Shown here: positions 17,597 to 25,424 of the stretch, one piece after another
Position numbering within the stretch: the stretch's first letter is position 1
Layout of the letters: every line of letters starts with the position of its first letter
Assembly (NCBI GenBank): GCA_031119205.1
Contig: JAVHYF010000007.1
Coordinates: 1-64,000 of the forward strand
Direction of reading: 5' to 3'
Source: Moraxellaceae bacterium
Lineage (GTDB): Bacteria; Pseudomonadota; Gammaproteobacteria; Burkholderiales; Rhodocyclaceae
DNA: 64,000 nucleotides
Made by a program: the position numbers and the translations under genes
Notes under the pieces: model-generated
Database searches by the model: none
Seen by the model: only the letters and a program-made list of their open reading frames with translations
What the model was told of the DNA's origin: nothing

Positions 17597-17597
17597 C

Positions 17598-17612
17598 CCG
17601 CGATTATCGCGG
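17598..17612. promoter_or_regulatory. Perfect 15-bp palindrome at the start of the transporter-kinase gene
   Basis: CCGCGAT-T-ATCGCGG is perfectly symmetrical and ends one base before the GTG start at 17596. It could be an operator or a translation-blocking hairpin; no family can be assigned. Confidence 0.4.
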
Positions 17613-17693
17613 TGCAGCGGCGGGCGGGGAAGCGCTGGATTGCACGGCTCCTACGCAGATTGGCGTAGCAGGTATGGGCGTGGAGGGCGTCCC

Positions 17694-17785
17694 TGTTGGG
17701 CTTCGCTGCGCTCAACCCAACCTACCGCTGCTGCGCGATGCTACACACTGAATGTAGGTTGGGTTGAGCGCAGCGAAACCCAACA
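17694..17785. repeat. Long inverted repeat, REP/BIME-like intergenic element
   Basis: Arms at 17694-17725 and 17754-17785 are 32 bp each and pair at 31 of 32 positions (core GGTTGAGCGCAGCGAA), with a 28-bp spacer. The unit is of the TTGGGTT...AACCCAA type scattered between genes in many Proteobacteria. It lies between the starts and ends of two leftward genes and could form a very stable RNA hairpin that terminates or stabilises transcripts. Confidence 0.85.
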
Positions 17786-17821
17786 CCATTCATCTCCATG
17801 CGCGATTCTGGCGGAACAGGC

Positions 17822-18457
17822 TCAGACCTCGACGCCCAGCTCCCGCAATCCGGCTCGCGTCTGTTCCGGCGACTGGAAGTGGATGGCCGCCATGCCGACG
17901 TCGCGGGATGCCTGCACGTTGGCCGGGCTGTCGTCCATGAACACAGCGCGGGCGGGGTCGATGGCGAAGCGCTTGAACAACAGGTGGTAGATGGCGTGAT
18001 CCGGCTTGATCAGCTTCTCTTCACCGGACACCAGGATGCCTTCGAACTCGGCGAGGAAGGGGTAGTCGCGGCGCGCGGCCGGGAACATCTCGGCCGGCCA
18101 GTTTGTGAGGGCATAGAGGCGGTAGCCCTTTGCCTTCAGTTCGTGGAGTAGCGTGACCGAGCCTTCGATGGCGACATCGAACATCTCGTCTATGCGGTCG
18201 TAGAACGCCCGGATCAGTGCCTCGTGCTGTGGGAACAGCGCCAGGCGCTCGGCCGTGGCTTCCGCCAGCGTACGGCCGCCATCCTGCTTGCTGTGCCAGC
18301 TCATGGGGCAGATCTCGGTGAGGAAGTGCTCGACTTCCGCCTCGGTGGCGAACAGCTTGCGGTACAGGCGGCGCGGGTCCCAGGGGATGAGGACGTTGCC
18401 GAGGTCGAAGACGATGGTGTCGATCTGGCGGCTGGTGTTGCGGGCGGGTGTGTTCAT
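17822..18457 (-). CDS. HAD-superfamily hydrolase (subfamily IA)
   Basis: The 211-residue protein has HAD motif I IVFDLGNVLIPWD (nucleophile Asp), motif II at LYALTNWP, motif III Lys in EEKLIKPDHAIY and motif IV in AVFMDDSPANVQ. The helical cap after motif I identifies subfamily IA, which includes 2-haloacid dehalogenase-like and phosphatase-like proteins close to YihX. A sugar phosphate or nucleotide phosphate is the likeliest substrate. The start at 18457 follows the usual short N-terminus; upstream in-frame sequence is not protein-like. It is isolated between repeats and the GntR gene. Confidence 0.88.
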   Translation of the reverse strand: MNTPARNTSRQIDTIVFDLGNVLIPWDPRRLYRKLFATEAEVEHFLTEICPMSWHSKQDGGRTLAEATAERLALFPQHEALIRAFYDRIDEMFDVAIEGSVTLLHELKAKGYRLYALTNWPAEMFPAARRDYPFLAEFEGILVSGEEKLIKPDHAIYHLLFKRFAIDPARAVFMDDSPANVQASRDVGMAAIHFQSPEQTRAGLRELGVEV

Positions 18458-18596
18458 GGATGCGGCAGGCGGAGTGGCGGAGTAGTTATCTGGCGGGAAG
18501 GCCAGACATGAGTGGATGCGCCGCCATTTTACCGGCTGCCTGCAACCGGATTGCTGCGTCGGCACCCGCGTGGCAGGTGCCGCGCGACGGTGTAGC

Positions 18597-19316
18597 TCAG
18601 CTTGCGGCTTTCGCCAGGCTGCGTTGCAGACGATCGCGGCTGCCGGACAGGTGCATGCGCAAAGCCGCGCGCGCGGCTTCGGAGTCCTGGCGTTCGATGG
18701 CGTAGCAGATCTGCTCATGCTCGCGCTGTACGCGTTGCAGGTATTCCTTCTGCGGCACGCCGTCCAGCTTGAAGGATTGCAGACGCGCACGCGGGATCAG
18801 CAACTCGCCCACGTAGTTGAAGAGCTTCAGGAAGTGGGCGTTGCCGGTGGCCTCGGCAATCAGCCGGTGGAACTTCATATCGGCATGCACGGCATCCTCG
18901 CCGCGCTCGATAGCGTCGTTGAACTCGGCCAGCGCTTCCTTCATGGCGACAAGTTGTTCTTCGCTGCGGCGTTGCGCAGCCAGGACGGCAGCCTCGGATT
19001 CCAGCGCGATGCGCAGCTCCAGCACGGACACCATTTCCTGCACGACCGACAGGCCGCTGGCATCGATCTGGAAACCATCCGGCTTGTCCTGCTGGACCAC
19101 GAAGGCGCCGACGCCCTGCACGGTGGTGACGCGGCCGTTGGCGCGCAGGTTGGCGATGGCTTCGCGCACGACGGTGCGGCTCACGCCGAACTCGTCGATC
19201 ATTTCCTGCTCGCTGGGAAGGCGCTCACCCAGCGGGTACTTGCCGGACGTGATGCGCTCGGCAATCGTGCGCGTCAGCTGTCCGGTCAATGTCTCGCGGC
19301 GGCGAAGGCTCTGCAT
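18597..19316 (-). CDS. GntR/FadR-family transcriptional regulator
   Basis: This 239-residue protein has an N-terminal winged helix-turn-helix (residues about 10-75: LGERLPSEQEMIDEFGVSRT) and a C-terminal helical FCD domain (about 95-225) with metal-ligand-type residues in DMKFHRLIAEATGN and REHEQICYAI. FCD regulators sense small organic acids and repress nearby catabolic operons. It is divergent from the sugar-acid operon. Copies of ACTCGTATGATGA(G/C)T lie ahead of both genes, which suggests autoregulation plus repression of the operon, relieved by the sugar acid or an intermediate. Confidence 0.93.
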   Translation of the reverse strand: MQSLRRRETLTGQLTRTIAERITSGKYPLGERLPSEQEMIDEFGVSRTVVREAIANLRANGRVTTVQGVGAFVVQQDKPDGFQIDASGLSVVQEMVSVLELRIALESEAAVLAAQRRSEEQLVAMKEALAEFNDAIERGEDAVHADMKFHRLIAEATGNAHFLKLFNYVGELLIPRARLQSFKLDGVPQKEYLQRVQREHEQICYAIERQDSEAARAALRMHLSGSRDRLQRSLAKAAS

Positions 19317-19361
19317 CCCTGTCTCCCTGACTTGTCATCCTTGATACGGATCATACCTGTC

Positions 19362-19376
19362 ACTCGTATGATGAGT
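19362..19376. promoter_or_regulatory. Candidate GntR operator 1 (autoregulation)
   Basis: ACTCGTATGATGAGT, with symmetrical ends ACTC/GAGT, lies 46 bp upstream of the gntR start. The same motif recurs at 19585-19599 with one change. Confidence 0.55.
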
Positions 19377-19547
19377 CATCCCGCGCTAGGGAAACTCATT
19401 ACACGACACGACGAATGGCAGGAGTGAAGCTTAACTCGTTACCTTGTGTTTCATAAGCAGTTGCGCTGCCCTTGAACGTACTGAATGCGCTTGTTTACGA
19501 AGAGAAAACCGTATTCATTCGTGTAAACCCCTAAGGGTTTCGGTGAT

Positions 19548-19577
19548 TTGACAGGCATTTTTGTGGCCTCCTAGTAT
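19548..19577 (+). promoter_or_regulatory. Sigma70-type promoter of the sugar-acid operon
   Basis: A perfect -35 TTGACA (19548-19553) is separated by 18 bp from -10 TAGTAT (19572-19577). Transcription should start near 19584, at the left edge of the second putative operator, and runs into the dehydratase gene at 19652. Confidence 0.75.
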
Positions 19578-19584
19578 TCGATCA

Positions 19585-19599
19585 ACTCGTATGATGACT
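19585..19599. promoter_or_regulatory. Candidate GntR operator 2 at the operon start point
   Basis: ACTCGTATGATGACT differs from the 19362 copy at one position and lies just after the -10 box, where repressor binding would block initiation. Confidence 0.6.
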
Positions 19600-19651
19600 G
19601 ACAGCAATGAGCTGCATCAGTCCATCACCAAAAGACGGTTGAGGAGAGCCA

Positions 19652-20806
19652 ATGAAGATTGAAAGCCTGCGCGGCACCGTATTCACCTATCCCTCCAAGC
19701 GCTCGGTCGATGCCGCAGGGCACTCGCACCCGGGACCGGAGAAGCAGGCCAGCATGGCCATGCTGACGATCACCTGCGACGACGGCAGCGAAGGCCACGC
19801 CTTCGGCCCGGTGGAGGTCGTCCGCAAGCACGTGGTCGATGCCTTCTTCCGCAAAGTGATGGTCGGCGCCAACCCCTTCATGCGTGAGCAGATCTGGCAG
19901 GACCTGGCCCACTGGCAACGCGGCAGTGCCGGTCAGCTGACCGACCGCGCGATGGCGGTGGCCGACCAGGCCCTGTGGGACCTCGCCGGTCGCAAGCTGG
20001 GCGTGCCGGTGTACCAGTTGATCGGTGGCTATCGCGACAAGGTGCCCGCCTACGGCAGCACCATGTGCGGCGACGAACTGAAGGGCGGTCTCTCCACTCC
20101 CGAGGAATACGCAGCCTTCGCCGAGAAGCTGGTGGCCCGTGGCTACAAGGCCATCAAGCTGCACACCTGGATGCCGCCGGTGTCCTTCGCGCCCAGTGTG
20201 GAGATGGACATCAAGTGCTGCGCCGCCGTGCGTGAGGCAGTGGGCCCGAACATCGACCTGATGCTGGACGGCTACCACTGGTACAGCCGCACCGAGGCAC
20301 TGAAGATCGGCCGCGCGCTGGAGAAGCTGCAGTTCGCCTGGTTCGAGGAAATGATGGACGAACAGAGCATGTCGTCCTACGTGTGGCTCACCCAGCAACT
20401 CGACATTCCCATCCTCGGCCCGGAATACATGGGCGGCAAGCACCACACGCGCGCCGAGTGGATCAAGTCCGGCGCCGCCACCATCACCCGCGCGGGCGTG
20501 CCGGGCGTCGGGGGCATCACCCCGACCCTCAAGGTCGCCGGCATGGCCGATGCCTTCGGCATGAACTGCGAAGTGCACGGCAACGGTGCCGCCAACCTGG
20601 CCGTCTGCGCCGCCATCAAGAACTGCCAGTGGTACGAGCGCGGCCTGCTGCACCCCTTCCTGGAGTACGACGAAGTGCCGGCCTATCTCAACAGCCTGGC
20701 CGACCCGATGGACGAGGAGGGCTATGTACACCTGTCGCAACTGCCCGGCCTCGGCGAAGACATCAACTTCGACTACATCGCCGCCCATACGACTTTGACG
20801 TACTGA
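19652..20806 (+). CDS. Enolase-superfamily (mandelate racemase subgroup) sugar-acid dehydratase
   Basis: This 384-residue protein has an N-terminal capping domain and an (alpha/beta)7-beta barrel. Likely metal ligands are D206 (LMLDGYHWY), E232 or E233 (WFEEMMDE) and E258 (LGPEYMGG). The second-strand base is K169 with H171 (AIKLHTW) instead of the usual K-x-K. The late His is H309 (CEVHGNG). Its usual Asp partner, at PDVxRxGGIT in relatives, reads GVPGVGGIT here. It should dehydrate an aldarate or aldonate to a 2-keto-3-deoxy acid, the input of the downstream aldolase. GAGGAGA supports the ATG. The exact substrate is open. Confidence 0.82.
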   Translation: MKIESLRGTVFTYPSKRSVDAAGHSHPGPEKQASMAMLTITCDDGSEGHAFGPVEVVRKHVVDAFFRKVMVGANPFMREQIWQDLAHWQRGSAGQLTDRAMAVADQALWDLAGRKLGVPVYQLIGGYRDKVPAYGSTMCGDELKGGLSTPEEYAAFAEKLVARGYKAIKLHTWMPPVSFAPSVEMDIKCCAAVREAVGPNIDLMLDGYHWYSRTEALKIGRALEKLQFAWFEEMMDEQSMSSYVWLTQQLDIPILGPEYMGGKHHTRAEWIKSGAATITRAGVPGVGGITPTLKVAGMADAFGMNCEVHGNGAANLAVCAAIKNCQWYERGLLHPFLEYDEVPAYLNSLADPMDEEGYVHLSQLPGLGEDINFDYIAAHTTLTY

Positions 20807-20863
20807 TCCTGCAGTGCCCCGATTTACTGAATCGCTAACCACAAAAAGCGTGAGGAGACCTTC

Positions 20864-22465
20864 ATGAAAATGCCGAAACTGCTGGGCACCTGTGCCATCG
20901 CCTTGTCGCTGATGGCCATGCCTGCACTCGCCAAGACGCCTGACGATCAACTGATCGTCGGCATCAGCATGACCAACCTGCTGTCGCTGGACCCGGCCGG
21001 GGCCACCGGCAACGACGTCGTCGAAATCAACGCCAACCTGTATGACGGGCTGGTGGAGCTCGACCCGGTCGACACCAGCAAGATCCTGCCGGGCCTGGCG
21101 GAGAGCTGGACCATCGCGCCAGACGGCAAGAGCATCAGCTTCAAGATCCGCAGCGGTGTGAAGTTCCACACCGGCAATCCGCTGACCGCGGAAGATGCCG
21201 CCTGGTCGCTGCATCGCGTGCTGAAACTGAACCTCGCGCTGGCCTCGCCGTGGAAGAGCTACGGCTTCACCGCGCAGAACGTGGAGCAGAACATCCGCGC
21301 CACCGACCCGACCACGCTGGTCATCACGCTGCCGGAACCGACCGACCCGCGCATGGTGATCTACACGCTGGGCACTTCGGTGAGCGGCAACGTACTGGAT
21401 CGCAAGAAGGTGATGGAGCACGAGAAGGACGGTGACCTCGGCCGCGTGTGGCTGACCACCAATGCCGCCGGCTCCGGCCCCTTCGTGCTGAACGAATGGC
21501 GCGCCAAGGACGTGCTGATGATGACCCGCTTCGACGGCTACTGGCGCGGCCAGGCCAAGATGCGCCGCGTGATCATGCGCAACATGACCGAGTCGCAGAC
21601 CCTGCGCCTGATGATCGAGCGCGGTGACATCGACATCGCCACCGGCATGTCCGTGCCGGACATCGAGGCGATGAAGAAGAACCCGAACGCGGTGGTGCAG
21701 GCCGTCAAGCGCGGCAACATCTACTACGTGGCGATGAGCGTGAAGGACAGCAAGTTCGCCGACAAGCGCGTGCGCCAGGCGATCCGCAGCCTCATCGACT
21801 ACGACGGCATCAACACCACCGTGATGCCCAACTACGGCATCCTGCACCAGCGTCCGGTGCAGATGGGTCTGCCGGCCACGCTGCCCAACCCCGGCTACAA
21901 GCTGGACGTGGCAGGTGCCAAGAAGCTTCTGGCGGAAGCAGGCCAGCCCAATGGCTTCAAGACCACCATCCGCGTGCTGTCCGATCCGCCCTTCATCAAC
22001 ATCGCCACCAACCTGCAGTCCACGCTGGCGCAGGCCGGCATCCAGGCAGAAGTGCTGCCGGGTACGGGCAACCAGGTGTACGGCGCGATGCGTGATCGCA
22101 ACTTCGAGATCATCGTCGGTCGTGGTGGTGGCGGTGCCGAGCCGCACCCGCACAGCAGCCTGCGCGCCCTGGTCTACAACCCGGACAACCGCGACGAGGC
22201 CAAGCTGACCAACTTCCAGGGCTGGCGCACTTCCTTCATCAGCCCGGAGATCAACGCCCTCATCGAGAAGGCAGAGGTCGAGAAGGACGCCAAGAAGCAG
22301 ATCGAGATGTACCAGGAAATCCAGAAGCTCTACGACAGCCAGGTCGGCGCGATCATCCCGGTGTCGCAGATGGTGGACACCGTCGTGATGGGCAAGGACA
22401 TCCGCGGCTACGTCGGCCACCCCGCAGCCACCACCCGCCTGCGCGAAGTCACCAAGCAACGCTGA
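20864..22465 (+). CDS. ABC transporter substrate-binding protein, family 5 (DppA/OppA-like)
   Basis: The 533-residue periplasmic protein has a signal peptide (MKMPKLLGTCAIALSLMAMP, then ALA before the predicted cut). It has the SBP family 5 pattern: LLSLDPAGATGNDVVEINAN, LAESWTIAPDGKSISFKIRS and GVKFHTGNPLTAEDAAWSLH. It is the first transporter gene of the operon and is separated from the permeases by a hairpin-containing gap, which commonly raises binding-protein expression. Although the family is named for peptides, the enzymes around it suggest the ligand is a sugar acid or sugar-acid conjugate. A Shine-Dalgarno GAGGAG precedes the ATG. Confidence 0.92.
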   Translation: MKMPKLLGTCAIALSLMAMPALAKTPDDQLIVGISMTNLLSLDPAGATGNDVVEINANLYDGLVELDPVDTSKILPGLAESWTIAPDGKSISFKIRSGVKFHTGNPLTAEDAAWSLHRVLKLNLALASPWKSYGFTAQNVEQNIRATDPTTLVITLPEPTDPRMVIYTLGTSVSGNVLDRKKVMEHEKDGDLGRVWLTTNAAGSGPFVLNEWRAKDVLMMTRFDGYWRGQAKMRRVIMRNMTESQTLRLMIERGDIDIATGMSVPDIEAMKKNPNAVVQAVKRGNIYYVAMSVKDSKFADKRVRQAIRSLIDYDGINTTVMPNYGILHQRPVQMGLPATLPNPGYKLDVAGAKKLLAEAGQPNGFKTTIRVLSDPPFINIATNLQSTLAQAGIQAEVLPGTGNQVYGAMRDRNFEIIVGRGGGGAEPHPHSSLRALVYNPDNRDEAKLTNFQGWRTSFISPEINALIEKAEVEKDAKKQIEMYQEIQKLYDSQVGAIIPVSQMVDTVVMGKDIRGYVGHPAATTRLREVTKQR

Positions 22466-22504
22466 GGGGTTTCCCGCCACCCGCCGTTTCCTTATGCGCA
22501 GCCT

Positions 22505-22520
22505 GCTCCGGTCCCGGAGC
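22505..22520 (+). other. Hairpin between binding protein and permease genes
   Basis: GCTCCGG (22505-22511) and CCGGAGC (22514-22520) are complementary around a TC centre, within a GC-rich 114-bp gap and without a T-run. Such structures often protect the upstream binding-protein mRNA from 3' decay. Confidence 0.45.
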
Positions 22521-22579
22521 GGGCCGTGCAGGGCGGGTTGCGACCATCTCTCTGAAGCACCCCTCACCGGAGACATCAC

Positions 22580-23626
22580 ATGTCTGCACTTTCCCTGAGC
22601 CTGTCCGGCGGTGGCATGCGCCACGTCGCAGGCTGGAGCCACCGGCTCGGCACCGTCGCGGTGACCCTGCTCGGTCTGCTCACACTCACCTTCTTCATCG
22701 GCCGCGTGATGCCGCTGGATCCGGTGCTGTCCATCGTCGGCTCCGACGCCGACCAGTCCACTTACCAGCAGGTCTACCTGCAGCTCGGCCTCGACCGCCC
22801 GCTGTACGTACAGTTCGGCTACTACCTGCGCGACCTGCTGCACGGTGACCTCGGCATGGCGCTGCTGACCGGCAATCCGGTCACCACCGACATCGCCCGC
22901 GTGTTTCCGGCCACCATCGAACTCGCCACCGTGGCGATCATCCTCGGCACCTTCGCGGGCGTACCGCTGGGAGTCTTCGCCGCCACGCACCGTGGCCGCC
23001 TGGGCGACCAGATCGTGCGCGTGCTCAGTCTCTTCGGCTACTCCGTGCCGATCTTCTGGTTCGGCATGATGGGCCTGATCATCTTCTACGCCTGGCTCGG
23101 CTGGGCCGGCGGAGCAGGGCGGGTCGACCTAGCCTACGACGGCCTCGTGCAGTCGCGCAGCGGCATCCTGCTGATCGACGCCGCGATGGCGGGCGAGTGG
23201 GACGTGTTCCGCAGCGTCATCAAGCACATCACGTTGCCGGCCTGCATCCTGGGCCTGCACTCCATGGCCTACATCAGCCGCATGACGCGCAGCTTCATGC
23301 TGGCCCAGCTGTCGCAGGAGTACATCATCACCGCTCGCGTGAAAGGCCTGTCCGAGCGCCAGGTGATCTGGGGCCACGCCTTCCGCAACATCCTCGTGCA
23401 GTTGCTGACCATCGTCGCCCTGGCATACGGTGGCCTGCTCGAAGGCGCGGTGCTCATCGAGACGGTGTTCGCCTGGCCCGGCTTCGGCAGCTATCTCACC
23501 AGCAGCCTGATGCTGGGCGACATGAACGCCGTGATGGGGTGTGTGCTGCTGGTCGGCCTCATCTTCGTCACCCTGAACCTGCTGGCAGACGCGCTCTACC
23601 AGGTGTTCGACCCGAGGACCCGTTGA
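22580..23626 (+). CDS. ABC transporter permease, DppB-like
   Basis: This 348-residue inner-membrane permease has six predicted helices. It starts with the amphipathic segment and first helix (RLGTVAVTLLGLLTLTFFIG) that precede the PLDPV motif typical of DppB/OppB. The EAA loop for ATPase contact is at EYIITARVKGLSERQVIWGH. The first permease of the pair, it overlaps the second by 1 bp (TGATG, 23624-23628). GGAGA precedes the ATG at 22580. Confidence 0.93.
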   Translation: MSALSLSLSGGGMRHVAGWSHRLGTVAVTLLGLLTLTFFIGRVMPLDPVLSIVGSDADQSTYQQVYLQLGLDRPLYVQFGYYLRDLLHGDLGMALLTGNPVTTDIARVFPATIELATVAIILGTFAGVPLGVFAATHRGRLGDQIVRVLSLFGYSVPIFWFGMMGLIIFYAWLGWAGGAGRVDLAYDGLVQSRSGILLIDAAMAGEWDVFRSVIKHITLPACILGLHSMAYISRMTRSFMLAQLSQEYIITARVKGLSERQVIWGHAFRNILVQLLTIVALAYGGLLEGAVLIETVFAWPGFGSYLTSSLMLGDMNAVMGCVLLVGLIFVTLNLLADALYQVFDPRTR

Positions 23627-24543
23627 TGGCTGCCACGACCATGACAACTACAACTGCAAACGTCGCCGCCTATGACGGCACCCCGCGTTCCAGCTCGCAG
23701 GCACTGCGCCAGAACCTCGCACGCGGCGCCCGCCGCCTGACCCGCAACCCGCTGACCGTCGCCGGTCTGGTGGTGGTGCTGGGCCTGTTGCTGCTGGCCG
23801 CCTTCGCCCCGTGGATCGCCACCCATGACCCCTTCGCGCAGAACCTGTCGAAGACACTGCAGGCACCCGGTGCCGAGCACTGGTTCGGTACCGACGAGTA
23901 TGGCCGCGACATCTTCAGCCGCCTTGTGCATGGCTCGCGCATCACGCTGTACATCATCTCGCTGGTGACCATCGTGGTCGGTCCCATCGGGCTGGCGGTC
24001 GGCGTGATCTCCGGCTACTTCGGTGGCTGGGTGGACACGGTGTTCATGCGCATCACCGACATCTTCATCTCCTTCCCCGGCCTCGTGCTGGCGCTGGCCT
24101 TCGTCGCCGCCCTCGGCCCGGGTCTGGACCACGCCATCATCGCCATCGCGCTCACCGCCTGGCCGCCGATCGCACGCCTGGCGCGTGCCGAGACGCTCAG
24201 CCTGCGCAAGGCCGACTTCGTGGTCGCCGTGCAACTGCAGGGCGCGTCATCGCTGCGCATCCTGGTGCGTCACATCGCGCCGATGTGCCTGTCGTCGGTG
24301 ATCGTGCGCCTCACCATGAACATGGCGGGCGTGATCCTCACCGCCGCCGGCCTCGGCTTCCTCGGCCTCGGCGCGCAACCGCCGATTCCGGAGTGGGGCG
24401 CGATGATCTCTTCCGGCCGTCGCTACATGATGGAGTGCTGGTGGCTGGTCGCTATGCCGGGTGCCGCCATCATGATGGTGAGCCTTGCCTTCAACCTGCT
24501 GGGCGACGGTCTGCGCGACGTGCTCGACCCGCGTAGCGAATGA
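23626..24543 (+). CDS. ABC transporter permease, DppC-like
   Basis: This 305-residue permease starts with an unusual Thr-rich N-terminus (MAATTMTTTTANVAAYDG). It has the DppC hallmark WFGTDEYGRDIFSRLVHGSR after the first helix and five more helices. The EAA loop is at DFVVAVQLQGASSLRILVRH. It pairs with the DppB-like protein to form the channel. It overlaps the upstream permease by 1 bp and the region of the next gene's possible first ATG by 4 bp. Confidence 0.93.
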   Translation: MAATTMTTTTANVAAYDGTPRSSSQALRQNLARGARRLTRNPLTVAGLVVVLGLLLLAAFAPWIATHDPFAQNLSKTLQAPGAEHWFGTDEYGRDIFSRLVHGSRITLYIISLVTIVVGPIGLAVGVISGYFGGWVDTVFMRITDIFISFPGLVLALAFVAALGPGLDHAIIAIALTAWPPIARLARAETLSLRKADFVVAVQLQGASSLRILVRHIAPMCLSSVIVRLTMNMAGVILTAAGLGFLGLGAQPPIPEWGAMISSGRRYMMECWWLVAMPGAAIMMVSLAFNLLGDGLRDVLDPRSE

Positions 24544-24557
24544 TCGGGAGTACGGAC

Positions 24558-25409
24558 ATGAGCGAACAAACCACCTCCCCGAAGCTTCAGGTCGAAGACC
24601 TCAACGTGCGCTTCGCCACCGGCGAAGGTCTGGTGCACGCCGTGCGTGGCGTGTCCTTCGACCTGGGCCGCGAGAAGCTCGCCATCGTCGGCGAGTCCGG
24701 CTCCGGCAAGTCGACCGTCGGCCGCACGCTGCTGCGCCTGCATCCGCGCAGTGCCCGCATCGAGGCGAAGAAACTGCGCTTCGGTGACACCGATCTGCTG
24801 ACCTGCAGCGAGAAGAAGCTGCAGGACATCCGCGGCCGTCGCATGTCGATGATCATGCAGGACCCGAAGTACTCGCTGAATCCTGTGATGCGCGTCGGCG
24901 ACCAGATCGCCGAGGCCTACCTCGCGCACCACAAGGTGCCGCGCAGCGAAGCCAACCAGCGCGCACTGGCCATGCTGGAAGCGGTGCGCATCCGCGAGCC
25001 GCAGCGCGTGTTCAAGCTCTACCCGCACGAGGTATCCGGCGGCATGGGCCAGCGGATCATGATCGCCATGATGCTGATCACCGAGCCGGAGATCGTCATC
25101 GCCGACGAGCCGACCTCGGCGCTGGACGTGTCGGTGCGCCTGCAGGTGTTGGCGACGCTGGACGACCTGGTGAGCCAGCGCGGCCTCGGCCTCATCTTCA
25201 TCAGCCACGACCTGAACCTGGTGCGCAGCTTCTGCGACCGCGTGCTGGTCATGTATGCCGGTCGCGTCGTGGAGTCGATAGCCGCGGCCGATCTCGAAAA
25301 CGCCCAACACCCCTACACGCGTGGCCTGCTGGCCTCGCTGCCGAGTATCGACGAGCGTCGTGAGCGCTTGCCGGTGCTGCAGCGCGACCCCGCATGGGCC
25401 ATGGCCTGA
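24558..25409 (+). CDS. ABC transporter ATP-binding protein, DppD-like
   Basis: The 283-residue ATPase has Walker A GESGSGKSTVGRTL, the signature VSGGMGQRIMIAMML, Walker B EIVIADEPTSALD and the switch His in FISHDLNL. GGGAG at 24546-24550 is well spaced for the ATG at 24558; an earlier ATG at 24540 overlaps the previous stop but lacks a ribosome site. The C-terminus has only a partial form of the oligopeptide-transporter domain (HPYTRGLLASLPSIDERRER) and is shorter than most DppD proteins (about 325). It acts with the DppF-like ATPase. Confidence 0.92.
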   Translation: MSEQTTSPKLQVEDLNVRFATGEGLVHAVRGVSFDLGREKLAIVGESGSGKSTVGRTLLRLHPRSARIEAKKLRFGDTDLLTCSEKKLQDIRGRRMSMIMQDPKYSLNPVMRVGDQIAEAYLAHHKVPRSEANQRALAMLEAVRIREPQRVFKLYPHEVSGGMGQRIMIAMMLITEPEIVIADEPTSALDVSVRLQVLATLDDLVSQRGLGLIFISHDLNLVRSFCDRVLVMYAGRVVESIAAADLENAQHPYTRGLLASLPSIDERRERLPVLQRDPAWAMA

Positions 25410-25424
25410 GCGGAGATAGATGAA

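Larger units (their letters stand above)
19317..19651. other. 335-bp divergent intergenic control region
   Basis: There is no gene here. It contains both copies of the putative GntR operator, a TTGACA/TAGTAT promoter reading rightward and a locally AT-richer stretch around 19440-19560. I see no other structured element. Confidence 0.7.

Noticed and set aside
17598-17785. Repeats at 17.6-17.8 kb as a CRISPR array or attachment site
   Set aside because: There is only one inverted pair, no regular direct repeats or spacers, and no integrase or cas gene nearby.
19625-22990. 1121-codon open frame on the minus strand
   Set aside because: It lies antisense to the dehydratase, binding protein and permease genes, is His/Gln/Gly/Asp-rich without domains, and results from codon bias in high-GC DNA.
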